64,000 nucleotides of DNA, from assembly GCF_014647475.1 (NCBI RefSeq), contig NZ_BMPG01000001.1:62001-126000 (forward strand), read 5' to 3'. The translations under genes were made by a program, and so were the position numbers. Numbering within the stretch: position 1 is the stretch's first letter; the number at the start of each line of letters is the position of its first letter. The notes under the pieces were generated by a model. The model did not search any database, was not told the DNA's origin, and saw only the letters and a program-made list of their open reading frames with translations. Shown piece after piece: positions 24,519 to 34,068 of this stretch. This DNA comes from Halocalculus aciditolerans (GTDB lineage: Archaea > Halobacteriota > Halobacteria > Halobacteriales > Halobacteriaceae).

Positions 24519-24591
24519 TGACGGTAGCTTCTCGCGTCGCTCCAAAGACCCACCGCTCCACCGCCGACGGCGACCCCGAGACGCCCGCGTC

Positions 24592-25089
24592 CTACTCTTC
24601 TTCGTCCTCGCTCGTCGCCGCCGCGTACCCGCGGGCGTCGCCCTCTTTGAACCACGCCTCGAACTCGCGTCCCTCCACCTCGCCCGGCGCGCCGCCGACC
24701 ATCACGCCCACGCCCTCGGCGTCCGGATACCGAACGACCTCCGGCTCCCGCATCGTCGACACCACGAGATACCGGAGGACGCCGTCGCCGTCGTTCACCA
24801 CGCGGTGGCCGCCGTCCTCCCCCGTCGGGAACGCCGCGTAATCACCCGCCCTCAGCGCGTGCTCGCCGTCGCTCGCGCGGAGCATCCCCGTGCCCGAGAG
24901 CACGAACAGCGCCTCCTCGTTCGCCGCGTGATAGTGGTACGGCCACGCCGAATCCCCCGGCTCCAGCTCGTAGAGACTACACCCCAACTCCTCGCCGCCA
25001 GCCGCCGCGCCGAGCCGTTTCCGCCGGAACCGCATCCGCTCGGTCTCCGTCTCAGACCACTCGACGTCCGCCTCGTTCACTGGCTCCAT
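24592..25089 (-). CDS. Cupin-domain protein
   Basis: 165-residue single-cupin protein. Motif 1 is [19 protein letters not shown] (His52, His54, Glu58/59 as likely metal ligands), and motif 2 includes [19 protein letters not shown] with a His ligand. The C-terminal tail is acidic (SEDEEE). Cupins of this type bind a metal and either isomerise small molecules or sense them; no substrate is indicated. ATG at 25089 fits; the gene follows rlmE on the same strand with a 48-bp gap. Confidence 0.85.
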   Translation of the reverse strand: MEPVNEADVEWSETETERMRFRRKRLGAAAGGEELGCSLYELEPGDSAWPYHYHAANEEALFVLSGTGMLRASDGEHALRAGDYAAFPTGEDGGHRVVNDGDGVLRYLVVSTMREPEVVRYPDAEGVGVMVGGAPGEVEGREFEAWFKEGDARGYAAATSEDEEE

Positions 25090-25137
25090 ACCGGGAGCGT
25101 ACGGAGAACACCGAGAAAAACGGCTCGCCGAAACGAC

Positions 25138-25917
25138 CTACTCCTCTCTCACGGACGCGAACCCGAAGTTCGGCTTCACGTCCTCGACCTCGACCGTCAC
25201 CTCGTCGCCCTCGCTCGCGTCGCTCACGAAGAGCGTGTAGCCGTCGACTTTCGCGATGCCGTCGCCCTCGTCGCCCTCGCCCACGATTTCGACGTCGAGG
25301 ACGTCGCCCTCGCTGACGGGCGCGTCGAGCTTCGACTTCGCGACGACGTAGAGCTCGCTCGACGACTCCCGGGAGGCGTCCGGACTCATCACGCGCACGT
25401 AGTTGAACTCCTCCTCGACGTCGTCCACGAAGCCCCGGAAGTCCTGGCCGTCGAAGACTTTCGCGACGAAATGCCCGCCCTCCTTCAGGACCTCTTGGGC
25501 CGTTTCGAACGCCTGCCGCGCGAGGTAGACGGAGCGCGCGTGGTCGAGGCTGTACTCGCCCGTCATGTTCGGGGCCATGTCGGAGACGACGATGTCGACG
25601 CCGCCCGGCCCCGCCGCGCGCTTGATGTCGTCGCGCGTGTCCTCGTCCGTCATGTCGCCCTTGACCGTCTCGACCTCGGCGTCGTAGCCGTCGAGGTAGT
25701 CGATGCGCTGGAGGTCGACGCCGACGACGCGACCGCGCGCGCCGACTTCCTCCGCCGCGACCTGCATCCACCCGCCCGGTGCCGCGCCGAGGTCCACGAC
25801 CGTCATCCCGTCCGTGAGCAGGTCGACCTCGCGGTCGAGCTGCTTCAGCTTGTACGCCGACCGCGCCCGATACCCCTGCTGTTTCGCCTTGTTGTAGTAG
25901 TGGTCCTTCCCGCTCAT
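25138..25917 (-). CDS. rlmE: 23S rRNA 2'-O-ribose uridine methyltransferase RlmE (FtsJ/RrmJ) with TRAM domain
   Basis: 259-residue methyltransferase that modifies the ribosomal A-loop U (E. coli U2552 equivalent). The FtsJ core covers about residues 1-195: SAM motif [15 protein letters not shown] and the K-D-K-E tetrad in [23 protein letters not shown] and SSELYVV. Archaeal members add a C-terminal TRAM RNA-binding domain, here about 200-259 ([20 protein letters not shown]...KPNFGFASV in part). ATG at 25917 gives the canonical start [20 protein letters not shown]. Confidence 0.95.
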   Translation of the reverse strand: MSGKDHYYNKAKQQGYRARSAYKLKQLDREVDLLTDGMTVVDLGAAPGGWMQVAAEEVGARGRVVGVDLQRIDYLDGYDAEVETVKGDMTDEDTRDDIKRAAGPGGVDIVVSDMAPNMTGEYSLDHARSVYLARQAFETAQEVLKEGGHFVAKVFDGQDFRGFVDDVEEEFNYVRVMSPDASRESSSELYVVAKSKLDAPVSEGDVLDVEIVGEGDEGDGIAKVDGYTLFVSDASEGDEVTVEVEDVKPNFGFASVREE

Positions 25918-26109
25918 CTTGCACCACGAAAGGAGACGCGGCGGTTTACGGGCTTCGCTCCCTCTCCCCGAACCGGCGTCGCCCGCGGAGGCGTCGACGA
26001 ATCACTCGCCTCCGCCCGCTGGCACCGCGTTTTCCCTTCGCCCCGTCCGCGTTCACGCGCGCGCGTACCGTGTAGCTTTTTACGGGTCCCTCTCGTAGCC
26101 GACAGCAAG

Positions 26110-26847
26110 ATGTTCAAGGCGATCGTGAGCGCCGAGACGCTCCGGACCACGCTCGACTCCGTGAGCGTGCTGGTGGACGAATGCAAGATCCACCTGAACG
26201 AGGACGGCCTCGAAATCCGGGCCGTCGACCCCGCAAACGTCGGTATGGTCGACCTCGGCCTCGACGCCGACGCGTTCGAATCGTACGAGGCCGACGGCGG
26301 CCTCATCGGCGTCAACCTCTCCCGACTCGAAGACATCGCCGGCATGGCTAACTCCGGCGACCTCGTCCACCTCGAACTCGACGAGGAGACCCGGAAGCTC
26401 CACATCCAGATCGACGGCCTCGAATACACTCTCGCGCTCATCGATCCCGACTCCATCCGCCAGGAACCCGACATCCCCGACCTCGACCTCCCCGCCCGCG
26501 TCGTCGTCGAAGGCGCAGACATCGACCGCGCCGTCCGCGCCGCCGACATGGTCTCTGACCACATCGCCCTCGGCGTCGCAGACGACCAGTTCTACATCGA
26601 CGCCGAAGGCGACACCGACGACGTCCACCTCGAACTCGACCGCGACGACCTCATCGACCTCGACGCCGGCGACGCCCACTCCCTCTTCAGCCTCGACTAC
26701 CTCAAAGACATGAACAAGGCCATCCCGAAGGACGCCGAGGTCACCCTCGAACTCGGCGAGGAGTTCCCCGTCAAACTCCACTTCGACATCGCCGAAGGTC
26801 TCGGAACTGTCACCTTCATGCTAGCCCCGCGTATTCAGTCGGATTAG
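26110..26847 (+). CDS. pcn: DNA polymerase sliding clamp PCNA
   Basis: 245-residue clamp that forms a homotrimeric ring and tethers polymerase, ligase and nucleases via PIP boxes. The N-terminal domain begins [20 protein letters not shown]. The interdomain connecting loop region has [19 protein letters not shown], and the C-terminus MLAPRIQSD carries the PCNA hydrophobic tail. The surface is highly acidic, as usual in halophiles. Start ATG at 26110 follows a TTTTTACGGG promoter stretch. A pyrimidine-rich tract follows the stop and probably ends the transcript. Confidence 0.97.
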   Translation: MFKAIVSAETLRTTLDSVSVLVDECKIHLNEDGLEIRAVDPANVGMVDLGLDADAFESYEADGGLIGVNLSRLEDIAGMANSGDLVHLELDEETRKLHIQIDGLEYTLALIDPDSIRQEPDIPDLDLPARVVVEGADIDRAVRAADMVSDHIALGVADDQFYIDAEGDTDDVHLELDRDDLIDLDAGDAHSLFSLDYLKDMNKAIPKDAEVTLELGEEFPVKLHFDIAEGLGTVTFMLAPRIQSD

Positions 26848-27148
26848 GGTCTGAGGCGGTCGATTTCTACATCTTCTCCCCCTCTTTCAGCCTCTTTTCT
26901 TCGGGTCTTTCGACGCTTCCGAAGCCCCGGCCTCGTTCGCGTCCGCAGCGCGGCATCTCACTCCCTCCCAGCGGTCGGTCGTGAGACTCTGCCGCGCTGC
27001 GAACTCGGGTCTGGTCCGCGAACGAGTCCGCCAGGGCGGGACCTTCGGTCCCGCTTGCTCTCCCTCGGTTCTCCGAACCTCGCGAGAACCCTTCGATTCC
27101 CACCCGCTGAATTATCGACCAGCAGACTGCTAGCGGCTGTTCGGCCGG
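26848..27148. other. Intergenic region after pcn, with terminator-like tract
   Basis: The stop of pcn is followed by a pyrimidine-rich run with several T clusters (about 26862-26911), a likely transcription terminator. A hairpin at 27036-27054 has arms GCGGGACC/GGTCCCGC around TTC. No gene is seen. Confidence 0.6.
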
Positions 27149-27973
27149 CTACTGCGCCCCGGTTTCCCGGTTCTCGACCCGCCGGAGGAAGGCGCGCAGT
27201 TCGCGGAAGGCCGCATCGTACTCGTCTCTGAGGACGTGGTGGCCGGCGTCGGGGACGTGGACGAGGCGACCGTTCTGGAGTTGGTCAGCCATCTGGAGGT
27301 CGGTGACGCGCTCTGTGACTTCTCCGTCGCGGCGGAGGACGAGTGTCGGACACTGGACGTCGGGGAAGGCGTCGGCGAGGTGAGGATACCCGAGACGGGC
27401 GATTTCGGCGATCTGAGGGCGGAGTTGGCTGTCGGCGAGGGCTTGGCGGTGGGCGCGTTCGGAGTCGGGGTCGTCGTACTCCGTCCGGAGGTCGTCGACG
27501 GAGCGGCCGGCGAGTTCGGCGACGTTCTCGCGGACGAACGCGGCGCGTTCCGCGGGGCCGGGGTCGCCGGGTTCGGGGCGCATTCCGGCGGGGTCTTCGA
27601 GGACGACGGCGCGCGGAACGTCGGGGTGTTCGACGGCGGTCCAAGCGGCCGTGGAGCCGCCCATCGAGTGCCCGTAGAGGATGGGGTTCGAGAGGTCGAG
27701 GGCGTCGCAGACGCCGACGAGGTCGGCGATGCGGGCGTCGATGCCGTAGCCCGATTCGGGGGCGTCCGACTCGCCGTGGCCGCGGGCGTCGTAGAGGACC
27801 ACGTGGTAGTCCTCGGAGAGGTCGCCGGCGAGCCGATAGCGACACGCCGCGTTCTCGTAGAAGCCGTGAAGGACGACGAGCGGCGGGTCGGCGGGGTCGC
27901 CGACGCGGTACGCTTGGAGCGTGGCAGCGTCGACGTCGACGCGTTCGGCCGTCCAGCCCGCCGGGCGGTCCAT
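27149..27973 (-). CDS. Alpha/beta hydrolase
   Basis: 274-residue alpha/beta hydrolase. It shows the oxyanion region VVLHGFYENAAC, the DARGHGES strand, the nucleophile elbow GHSMGGS (Ser about 99), a catalytic acid region LVLRRDGEVTERV and the catalytic His in VPDAGHHVLRDE. ATG at 27973 (MDRPAGWTAERV) is chosen; the long upstream frame overlaps the divergent uracil-DNA glycosylase gene. Such enzymes hydrolyse esters, lactones or epoxides; the substrate is not indicated. Confidence 0.9.
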   Translation of the reverse strand: MDRPAGWTAERVDVDAATLQAYRVGDPADPPLVVLHGFYENAACRYRLAGDLSEDYHVVLYDARGHGESDAPESGYGIDARIADLVGVCDALDLSNPILYGHSMGGSTAAWTAVEHPDVPRAVVLEDPAGMRPEPGDPGPAERAAFVRENVAELAGRSVDDLRTEYDDPDSERAHRQALADSQLRPQIAEIARLGYPHLADAFPDVQCPTLVLRRDGEVTERVTDLQMADQLQNGRLVHVPDAGHHVLRDEYDAAFRELRAFLRRVENRETGAQ

Positions 27974-28055
27974 ACCGAGGTGTTCCGCTGCGCCGGCAAA
28001 GCCGTTCCGCCCGCGGACCGCGTCGTTCTTGCCTGCTCGCGTCTGACACGCCGCT

Positions 28056-28679
28056 ATGGCGGAGTTCCCGAACCCCGAGGAGGCGAACCCCATCGAGCCG
28101 GGGTGTGCGCGCTGTCCGCAGCTCGTCGAGGCCCGCGAGTGCATCGCGTGGGGCGTCGGCCCGCTGGACGCGGACGTCGTCGTGGTCGGCGAAGCGCCCG
28201 GCGCGGGCAACCCGGACGCCGACCAGTGGAGAGGCGGGAACTGGACGGGGATGTCCTACACGGCCCGGCATTCGGGGCGCATCGTCCGCGACCTCCTCGA
28301 CGACGCCGGCTACCCGGACGCGTACTACACAAATGCAGTGAAATGTTTCCCGCCGGACGGCGAGGGGTCGAATCGCGAGCCGGCTCGCGAAGAGCTCGCG
28401 AACTGCTTCCCGCACCTCGAAACGGAGCTCGGGCAGGTCGAACCACGCGTGGTCGTGACGACGGGGACGCACGCCACGCGGGTGCTCTTCGAGCGGGCGG
28501 GGCGCGAACTCGACTCGCTCACGGACGCGATTCTGGAGCCCGTCCCCTGCCCGCCGCTCGACACCACGGTGCTTCCCGTCCTCCACCCGGCCTACCAGCA
28601 CATGTGGATTTCGCGGCTCGGCATGGACTACGAGGCGTACGTGGAGCGGCTCGCGGACGAACTCGACGCGCTCGTCTGA
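28056..28679 (+). CDS. Uracil-DNA glycosylase, Fe-S family 4/5-like
   Basis: 207-residue base-excision repair enzyme. Cys17, Cys20, Cys97 and Cys117 are placed as in the 4Fe-4S uracil-DNA glycosylases (CARC; KCFPP; ANCFP). Motif A is GEAPGAGNPD and the motif B His is in VLHPAYQHMW. It removes uracil from DNA, important in GC-rich halophile DNA because of cytosine deamination. ATG 28056 (MAEFPNPEE). It is divergent from the hydrolase and converges on the decarboxylase gene with 3 bp between the stops. Confidence 0.92.
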   Translation: MAEFPNPEEANPIEPGCARCPQLVEARECIAWGVGPLDADVVVVGEAPGAGNPDADQWRGGNWTGMSYTARHSGRIVRDLLDDAGYPDAYYTNAVKCFPPDGEGSNREPAREELANCFPHLETELGQVEPRVVVTTGTHATRVLFERAGRELDSLTDAILEPVPCPPLDTTVLPVLHPAYQHMWISRLGMDYEAYVERLADELDALV

Positions 28680-28682
28680 TTC

Positions 28683-29285
28683 TCACTCGTCGCCGTCTCG
28701 CTCCGCGAGCACCGACTCGCCGGCGGTGACGCGCTCGGTTTTCTCGACGCGGACGTCGTCGAGCGTGTACTCGGGCGGGAGGCGGACGTCGGCGCGGCTG
28801 CCGAAGGAGATGTGGCCGAGTTTGTCGCCGCGTTCGACGACCGCGCCGGGTTCGAGGTAGGGGTGGATGCGGCGGGCGAACGCGCCGGCGATGAGGACGA
28901 CCTCGTGCCGGCCGAACGTGTAGGTGACGCGCTCGTTCCGCTCGGAGGACTTCGTGAACGCCGGGCGGTGCGCGCCCGGGGAGCGTTCGACGTCTTCGAG
29001 GAAGCCGTCGAGGGGCGCGCGGTTCACGTGGATGTCGGTGACGTTCATGAAGACGCCGACGCGGACGCGGCCGTCGTCGTCCTCGCGGACCACGGAGACG
29101 CGGCCGTCCGCGGGTGAGACGACGCCCTCGTCGGGCGCTGTTCGGTCGGGGTCGCGGTGGAACCAGAGGACGAAGCCGGCGGCGACGAGGCCGACCGCGC
29201 CGAAGAGCGGTGAGACGAGGGCGAGGGCGAACCCGCCGACGAGCGCGTAGACGGCGTAGCGGGTGGCTCCCGGAGCGAACTGCAT
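28683..29285 (-). CDS. asd: Archaetidylserine decarboxylase (PssD-like)
   Basis: 200-residue membrane enzyme of the phosphatidylserine decarboxylase family. Two hydrophobic segments (about 10-45) are followed by FHRDPDR, SPADGRV, NVTDIHVNRAPLDG and the self-cleavage site GHISFGSRAD, where cleavage at Gly-Ser yields the pyruvoyl group. It converts archaetidylserine to archaetidylethanolamine. In haloarchaea PssA/PssD also act on the lipid attachment of archaeosortase substrates. I chose ATG 29285 (MQFAPGATRYAVY) over an upstream ATG in the divergent priL promoter. Confidence 0.92.
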   Translation of the reverse strand: MQFAPGATRYAVYALVGGFALALVSPLFGAVGLVAAGFVLWFHRDPDRTAPDEGVVSPADGRVSVVREDDDGRVRVGVFMNVTDIHVNRAPLDGFLEDVERSPGAHRPAFTKSSERNERVTYTFGRHEVVLIAGAFARRIHPYLEPGAVVERGDKLGHISFGSRADVRLPPEYTLDDVRVEKTERVTAGESVLAERDGDE

Positions 29286-29383
29286 GGTGTCCGGGACTCG
29301 ACACGGCCCGTTGGGTGTTTCGGTCTCACCCCACCGGAACCCGGGGCGTTTATCGGCGTTCACGCTCAACTATCGGGCCAGTT

Positions 29384-30484
29384 ATGGAGGCGCGCCACGC
29401 CCGCTATCCGTTCCGGCAGGAAGCCCGCGAAGCGGTGTCTGCGGCGGGCGTCGACCTCGTCGAACTCGTCCGCGACGACGACGCCGTCGTCGAACGCGCC
29501 GCCGAGCGCGTCACGAACGCCGTCACCGAACGCGACATCGGCGACGCCCACCCGGACGACCGCGTCGAACTCCTCTCCTACCCGGTCGCGCGCGTCCTCG
29601 TCTCCATCGTCGACGAGCACGTCCTCGTCCGCCGGTACGCCGCCGCGGAAGCGCAGGCGGCGTTCGACCGGTTCGACGCCGACCTCCGGGCGAGCGACAC
29701 GGAGCTGAAGAGCGTCAGCGGCCCCGACATCACGGTCGAGGAGTTCCTCGCGGAGTTCGGCCTCGACGCGCAGGTCCGGGAGACCGCGGACGGCTACGAC
29801 GTCGGCGTCGGCGCGTACCTCCCGCTTTCTGCCTCCCTCAAGGACGAGCAGTGGCGGCTCGTCCACCGCGCGCTCGACGGCGGCGACGTCCCCGTGAGCG
29901 AGACGGAGCTCCACCACCTCCTCCAGCAAGCCGTGGAGGACCGGGTCGCCGACGGCCTTCCCCTCACTGTTCCGGACGAGATTACCGACGAGCTCGGCCC
30001 GCAGGTCGGCGAAATCCGCGGCGTCCTCGACGACCTCGACCTCACCCGTGACATCGACATCGTCGTCCCCGAACTCTTCCCGCCCTGCATGAAGAACCTC
30101 CTCGAACGCGTCCGCGCCGGCGACCACCTCCCCCACCACTCCCGCTTCGCCATCACCGCCTTCCTCGGGAATATCGGCCTCGAAACCGACGAAATCGTCG
30201 ACCTCTACGAGGTGAACCCGGGGTTCGGCGAGGAGATGACGCGCTACCAGACCGACCACATCAAAGGCGAGACGAGCCCGACCGAGTACACCGCGCCCGC
30301 CTGTGCGACGATGAAGTCCTACGGCGACTGCGTGAACCCGGACGCGCTCTGCGAGCACATCAGCCACCCGCTCTCCTACTACGAAGCGAAGATCGACGAC
30401 GCCGACGAGGAAGAAGCGATCGACTGGCGAGAGCGCGACGACGGCGACGATGCAGAACCGGACGAGTCCGAGGAAGGCGCGTAA
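29384..30484 (+). CDS. priL: DNA primase large subunit PriL
   Basis: 366-residue regulatory subunit of the archaeal/eukaryal primase; it assists initiation of RNA primers with the catalytic subunit PriS. The C-terminal domain holds the Fe-S cysteines in FPPCMKNLLERV, APACATMKSYGDC and NPDALCEHISHPLSYY. ATG at 29384 (MEARHARYPF) is consistent with the conserved N-terminus. The catalytic priS is not in the window. The gene ends directly against the stop of a convergent small membrane gene. Confidence 0.95.
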   Translation: MEARHARYPFRQEAREAVSAAGVDLVELVRDDDAVVERAAERVTNAVTERDIGDAHPDDRVELLSYPVARVLVSIVDEHVLVRRYAAAEAQAAFDRFDADLRASDTELKSVSGPDITVEEFLAEFGLDAQVRETADGYDVGVGAYLPLSASLKDEQWRLVHRALDGGDVPVSETELHHLLQQAVEDRVADGLPLTVPDEITDELGPQVGEIRGVLDDLDLTRDIDIVVPELFPPCMKNLLERVRAGDHLPHHSRFAITAFLGNIGLETDEIVDLYEVNPGFGEEMTRYQTDHIKGETSPTEYTAPACATMKSYGDCVNPDALCEHISHPLSYYEAKIDDADEEEAIDWRERDDGDDAEPDESEEGA

Positions 30485-30685
30485 TCAGTCGTACTGCGTC
30501 GACAGCCACCAGCCCGCGCCGGCCATCGACACGACGAACACGACGATACCCGCGAGGACCGTGAGCGCGCCGCTCTCCCCGAGACTGCTCCCGGAGACGC
30601 TCGCGCCGCCGATGACGATGACGTAGAAGAGGACGACGCCGATCAGCGCCACCGCAGCCTCCACGACCGTCTCCCGTTCGACCAT
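30485..30685 (-). CDS. Small two-span membrane protein
   Basis: 66-residue protein starting at ATG 30685 (MVERETVVEAA). Two helices, VALIGVVLFYVIVIGGA and LTVLAGIVVFVVSMAGAGWWL, are separated by a Gly/Ser turn, and the end is STQYD. It has the look of a conserved haloarchaeal membrane protein of unknown function. The stop codon directly abuts the stop of priL. Confidence 0.75.
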   Translation of the reverse strand: MVERETVVEAAVALIGVVLFYVIVIGGASVSGSSLGESGALTVLAGIVVFVVSMAGAGWWLSTQYD

Positions 30686-30848
30686 TATGCCCGCGTCTAC
30701 CCCAGCGCGCGGGAAAAACGTTCCGAACCCCCGCGACCCGCTGCCCCCGGCCGATTCCGCCGCCTCACCCCGCCCAGACCCCTCGCCTTCCGGTCGAGCC
30801 GCCCGCGCTAGCCGCGTTCTTTTACCGCCTGTAGCCCGTAGAGCACGT

Positions 30849-31487
30849 ATGGTGCAATCGAAACACACCCGCACCTCGCTCCACCGGAAGACGCCCCTCT
30901 CACCGGGCGGACCGACGGCGACGCGCGCCGACCGCGCGCGCAGCGAGCCGATGGCCGTCGAACCACTCGGCGGCGGCCGCTACGACGTCGTCACCCACGA
31001 CGACCACGTCTACACCGTCACGCTCCCCGAGAGCCGGTGTACGTGTCCGGACTCGAAATACCGCGGCGAGAACTGCAAGCACATCCGCCGCGTCGCCATC
31101 GACGTGACCGAACGCCGCGTCCCCGCGCCCGGCCAGGAGGAGACGCCCTGTGCGGACTGCGGCGCGGCGACGTTCACCCCCGAGGACGACGACACGCTCG
31201 CCTACTGCCCGCGGTGTACGCTCCGCCCCGGCACCTACGTCCGCGACCGCGAGCGCGGCGACGTCCTCGTCGTCCGCGACACCACCAGCGAGCGCGCCGA
31301 CGAGACCGCGATTCCGGGGGCCGACCACACCGTCGCCTCCTACCCGACGAACGGGGAGTACGCGGCGAACGACGTCGTCGTCGACGTCCTCTACCCGCTC
31401 GGGAGCGACGTCGACCCCGCCGACCTCGACGCCCGACGGCTCCGCTCGTACGCCTTCCCGCGCGGCCGCCTCGAACGCCTCGACTAA
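30849..31487 (+). CDS. SWIM zinc-finger protein
   Basis: 212-residue protein with a SWIM motif [15 protein letters not shown] (CxC...CxH, about residues 64-78). A second zinc-ribbon pair follows (CADCGAATF...CPRC, about 101-121), and then a beta-rich C-terminal part. SWIM fingers bind DNA or protein partners, for example with SWI2/SNF2 ATPases, MuDR transposases and recombination mediators. The position next to hjc may hint at a repair link. ATG at 30849 has a TATA-like TTCTTTTACCG about 30 bp upstream. Confidence 0.85.
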   Translation: MVQSKHTRTSLHRKTPLSPGGPTATRADRARSEPMAVEPLGGGRYDVVTHDDHVYTVTLPESRCTCPDSKYRGENCKHIRRVAIDVTERRVPAPGQEETPCADCGAATFTPEDDDTLAYCPRCTLRPGTYVRDRERGDVLVVRDTTSERADETAIPGADHTVASYPTNGEYAANDVVVDVLYPLGSDVDPADLDARRLRSYAFPRGRLERLD

Positions 31488-31987
31488 CCGAGCATCTCGA
31501 CCGCTTCGTCCACGTCGAGGACGCCCTGCGCGAGCGCGTTCAACACCTTCCGACGGTTCTCCGCGGCGTCAGCCTCGCTCTCGTCCGCCTCGCCCGCGGC
31601 CTTCAGCTCGGTGATCGTCTCCCCGTCTTCGAGCGCCGTCTCCCTCTTCACGCGGTAGTTCCCGCCGTCCGTCACGTGGAGGTCGGAGGGGTGGAAGAAG
31701 TACCAGTCCTCCCGGTCGAACCGCACGCCGATCTTCGGTTTCGCGCCGAAGTTCTGCGAGAAGTAGACGAGCGCCTCCACCTCCTCGCCCGTGAGGTAGA
31801 TGGGCTTCCCGGACGACGACTTCGCCTCCACCGCGTAGAACACCGTGCCGTCGCCCGCGAGCACGTCCGGCAGCTCCCGCGTCGTCGCACTGCCCGACGC
31901 CGGCGCGCGCATCACCGCGAACCCCGCCTCGTCCAGGCGGTTCACGAGCTCGCGCTCCCGCCGGTCGCCCTTCTTGTTCTGCACCAT
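31484..31987 (-). CDS. hjc: Holliday junction resolvase Hjc
   Basis: 167-residue archaeal resolvase. The nuclease core (about 1-100) has [14 protein letters not shown], the catalytic [10 protein letters not shown] and the E-x-K motif [13 protein letters not shown]. It cuts four-way junctions symmetrically during recombination. The C-terminal ~50 residues form an acidic extension. The protein starts at ATG 31987 (MVQNKKGDR); a possible upstream extension is an artefact of 24-bp repeats. The last codons overlap the end of the SWIM gene by 4 bp. Confidence 0.95.
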   Translation of the reverse strand: MVQNKKGDRRERELVNRLDEAGFAVMRAPASGSATTRELPDVLAGDGTVFYAVEAKSSSGKPIYLTGEEVEALVYFSQNFGAKPKIGVRFDREDWYFFHPSDLHVTDGGNYRVKRETALEDGETITELKAAGEADESEADAAENRRKVLNALAQGVLDVDEAVEMLG

Positions 31988-32044
31988 CTCGATACCCTCA
32001 CTCCGCTCCCGCCGTGCATAAACCGGGCGATACCCCACGCCCGC

Positions 32045-32092
32045 ACCGACGTCCACCGCCGCACCCGAACCGACGTCCACCGCCGCACCCGC
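32045..32092. repeat. 24-bp tandem direct repeat
   Basis: Two adjacent copies, 32045-32068 and 32069-32092, share ACCGACGTCCACCGCCGCAC followed by CCG; the last base differs. A partial third copy lies just upstream. It occupies the spacer between the divergent hjc and formate/nitrite transporter genes and could affect either promoter. Confidence 0.85.
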
Positions 32093-32181
32093 ATCCACAT
32101 CTCCCGTCCCGCCGCGCCCCCGCTCGGCGACGTCGTGGACGGCCCGACCGCTTAACTCGCTCACTCCTGAAGGCTTCGACA

Positions 32182-32982
32182 GTGCCAACCGACACGTCTC
32201 ATTTCGCCGGCTCGACGTCGAGCACGGACATCCTCGCTCGGCAGATCCACTCCGGGCTGAACCAGCTCGAACGCTCCGCGTCCGGCCTCTTCCTCTCCGC
32301 GTTCTCCGCCGGTCTCGACATCGGCTTCGGCCCGCTCTTCATGGCCGTCATCCTCACCATCTCCGCCCCGTCCTTCGGCGACCCCCTCAAATCCCTGCTC
32401 GTCGCCAACGCCTACGCCGTCGGCTTCATCTTCGTCGTCCTCGGCCGCACCGAACTCTTCACCGAACACACCACGCTCGCCGTCCTCCCCGTCATCGACG
32501 GCCGCGCGAGCGTCCTCCAACTCCTCCGGCTCTGGGGCGTCGTCTACGTCGGGAACGTCGTCGGCGCGACCATCTTCGCGGTCGCGCTCGCCTGGCTCGC
32601 CCCCGAATACGGCATCGCCGAACCCCGCGTCTTCGCCGAGATGGCCGGCCCCATCGTCCACCACGACGCCTTCGCCCTCTTCGCCGGCGCGATGCTCGCC
32701 GGCTGGCTCATGGGCCTCCTCTCCTGGCTCGTCGGTGCCGCCGACTCGACTCTCTCCCGCCTCGTCGTCGTCTGGCTCGTCGCCGCCGTCATCGGCCTCG
32801 CCCACCTCCCGCACTCCATCGCCGGCACCGTCGAAGTCGTCGCCGCCGTCCTCACCTCCTCCGACTTCACCCTCTTCGACTACGGCCGCTTCGCCCTCTT
32901 CGCCACCACCGGCAACGTCGTCGGCGGCACCGTCTTCGTCGCCCTCCTCAAGTACGGCCACATCGTCCGCGGCGGCGAATAA
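32182..32982 (+). CDS. Formate/nitrite transporter (FNT) family protein
   Basis: 266-residue membrane protein with six helices in the FNT (FocA/NirC) pattern. Hallmarks are [38 protein letters not shown], a central loop [11 protein letters not shown] and [23 protein letters not shown] pentamers conduct formate, nitrite or hydrosulfide. No neighbouring gene points to which one. The start is GTG at 32182 ([10 protein letters not shown]); a TATA-like CGCTTAACTCGC is about 30 bp upstream. Confidence 0.9.
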   Translation: MPTDTSHFAGSTSSTDILARQIHSGLNQLERSASGLFLSAFSAGLDIGFGPLFMAVILTISAPSFGDPLKSLLVANAYAVGFIFVVLGRTELFTEHTTLAVLPVIDGRASVLQLLRLWGVVYVGNVVGATIFAVALAWLAPEYGIAEPRVFAEMAGPIVHHDAFALFAGAMLAGWLMGLLSWLVGAADSTLSRLVVVWLVAAVIGLAHLPHSIAGTVEVVAAVLTSSDFTLFDYGRFALFATTGNVVGGTVFVALLKYGHIVRGGE

Positions 32983-32987
32983 CCCAA

Positions 32988-33614
32988 CTACCACGCCAGC
33001 TCGCACGCGAGCGTCTCCTCGCTCTCCGTAGCGGCCTCGTACTCCTCGCGGATGATGGAAAATCGGTGCTGGTCGGTGACGCCCCCGTCCGGCCGCGCGG
33101 AGTGCTGACGGAGGAGTCCCTCGTGCCGTCCGCCGTATCGCTCGACGTAGCTCTCGATCATCCGCTTCGACCGCTCGTTCCCCGCCGCACACGTCGTGTA
33201 GTAGGCGTCGAGGTCCAACACCTCGAACGCGAGTTCGACGAACGCACACGCACGCTCCGTCCCGTACCCCCGGCCCCAGTACTCCTTCGCCAGCACGATA
33301 TCGGAGCCCGCGCGCTTCTCGTCCCACTCCGGCAGGAGCGACGCCGTCCCCACCAACTCCCCCGCTTCCTCCGTCGCCCGTATGAGGTAGCGCGCCCGCT
33401 CGCGCCCCCGCCACTGCTCGTCCACGACTTCCACGAACTCCGCGACCTCCCCCAGATTCTCCAGACGGAACCACGGCATCTCCGCCGTCGACGCCTCCCA
33501 ATCCTCCCGACGCACGAGGTCGTAGAACTCGAAGTAATCCGTCTCCGCGACGCCCATCCGCTCCAACACTAACCGCTCCGTCTCGATCCGCTCCGGGAAC
33601 AACCCATGCGACAT
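32988..33614 (-). CDS. GNAT acetyltransferase (RimJ/RimL-like)
   Basis: 208-residue N-acetyltransferase. It starts MSHGLFPERIETERLVLERM, the typical RimJ-like ETERL opening. Motif A (acetyl-CoA loop) is EYWGRGYGTERACAFVELAF, and the N-terminal catalytic domain keeps YTTCAAGNERSKRMIESYVER. These enzymes acetylate N-termini of ribosomal proteins or small amines; the substrate is open. ATG at 33614. It converges on the FNT gene with 5 bp between the stops. Confidence 0.9.
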   Translation of the reverse strand: MSHGLFPERIETERLVLERMGVAETDYFEFYDLVRREDWEASTAEMPWFRLENLGEVAEFVEVVDEQWRGRERARYLIRATEEAGELVGTASLLPEWDEKRAGSDIVLAKEYWGRGYGTERACAFVELAFEVLDLDAYYTTCAAGNERSKRMIESYVERYGGRHEGLLRQHSARPDGGVTDQHRFSIIREEYEAATESEETLACELAW

Positions 33615-34068
33615 ACCACTCCCTCGAACCCACACCGTAGAAGGCCTATCGAGGCCGGCCACGCTGACCGCAACACCCAAGGGTACTTGAACGCCACAGT
33701 GAACTGAGAGATTCTCCCGAGACCGTCAGGACAGCCACGGCAACGCGCGAGAACCCGCGCAGGAACGCTCGACAGCGCCGGAGAACGACACGAGATAACG
33801 TTCGCGACCCGAGCGGTCCGCTAGGACCCGGCAGGGTCGCGATTCACTCGCGCGACGGAATGCGCGAGCGGCGATAGCCGCGAGCGAAGGAGCGCGAGGC
33901 CGACGACCGAAGGACGCGAACGTAGTGAGCGGACTGAGGGAGGAGTGCTTTTTCCCCAAGTTTTTGCCGAGCGAGCGAAGCGAGCGTGGTTCGAGAGGCG
34001 CGCAGCGCCTCTCGTCATCCCGCGAGACGCGTAGCGTCTCGCTTACGACAGCGCAAAAAGTGGGTCCC
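33615..34068. other. Gene-free region with palindromes downstream of radA
   Basis: A 454-bp stretch with the promoter side of the GNAT gene on one end and the 3' end of radA on the other. It contains GAGCGAGCGAAGCGAGCG-type repeats, a hairpin at 33993-34013 (GAGAGGCG/CGCCTCTC) and one at 34023-34041 (CGAGACGC/GCGTCTCG). No ORF has gene-like composition. Confidence 0.65.
34054..34062 (-). terminator. T-tract terminator of radA
   Basis: Directly after the radA stop, the minus strand reads CCCACTTTTTGCGC. A T-run soon after the stop is the usual archaeal intrinsic terminator signal. A hairpin follows 13 bp further down. Confidence 0.5.

Noticed and set aside
31988-32188. 67-residue N-terminal extension of Hjc
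   Set aside because: It is made by the 24-bp repeats and includes an unlikely GA/VD-rich tract; MVQNKKGDR at 31987 matches the Hjc family start.
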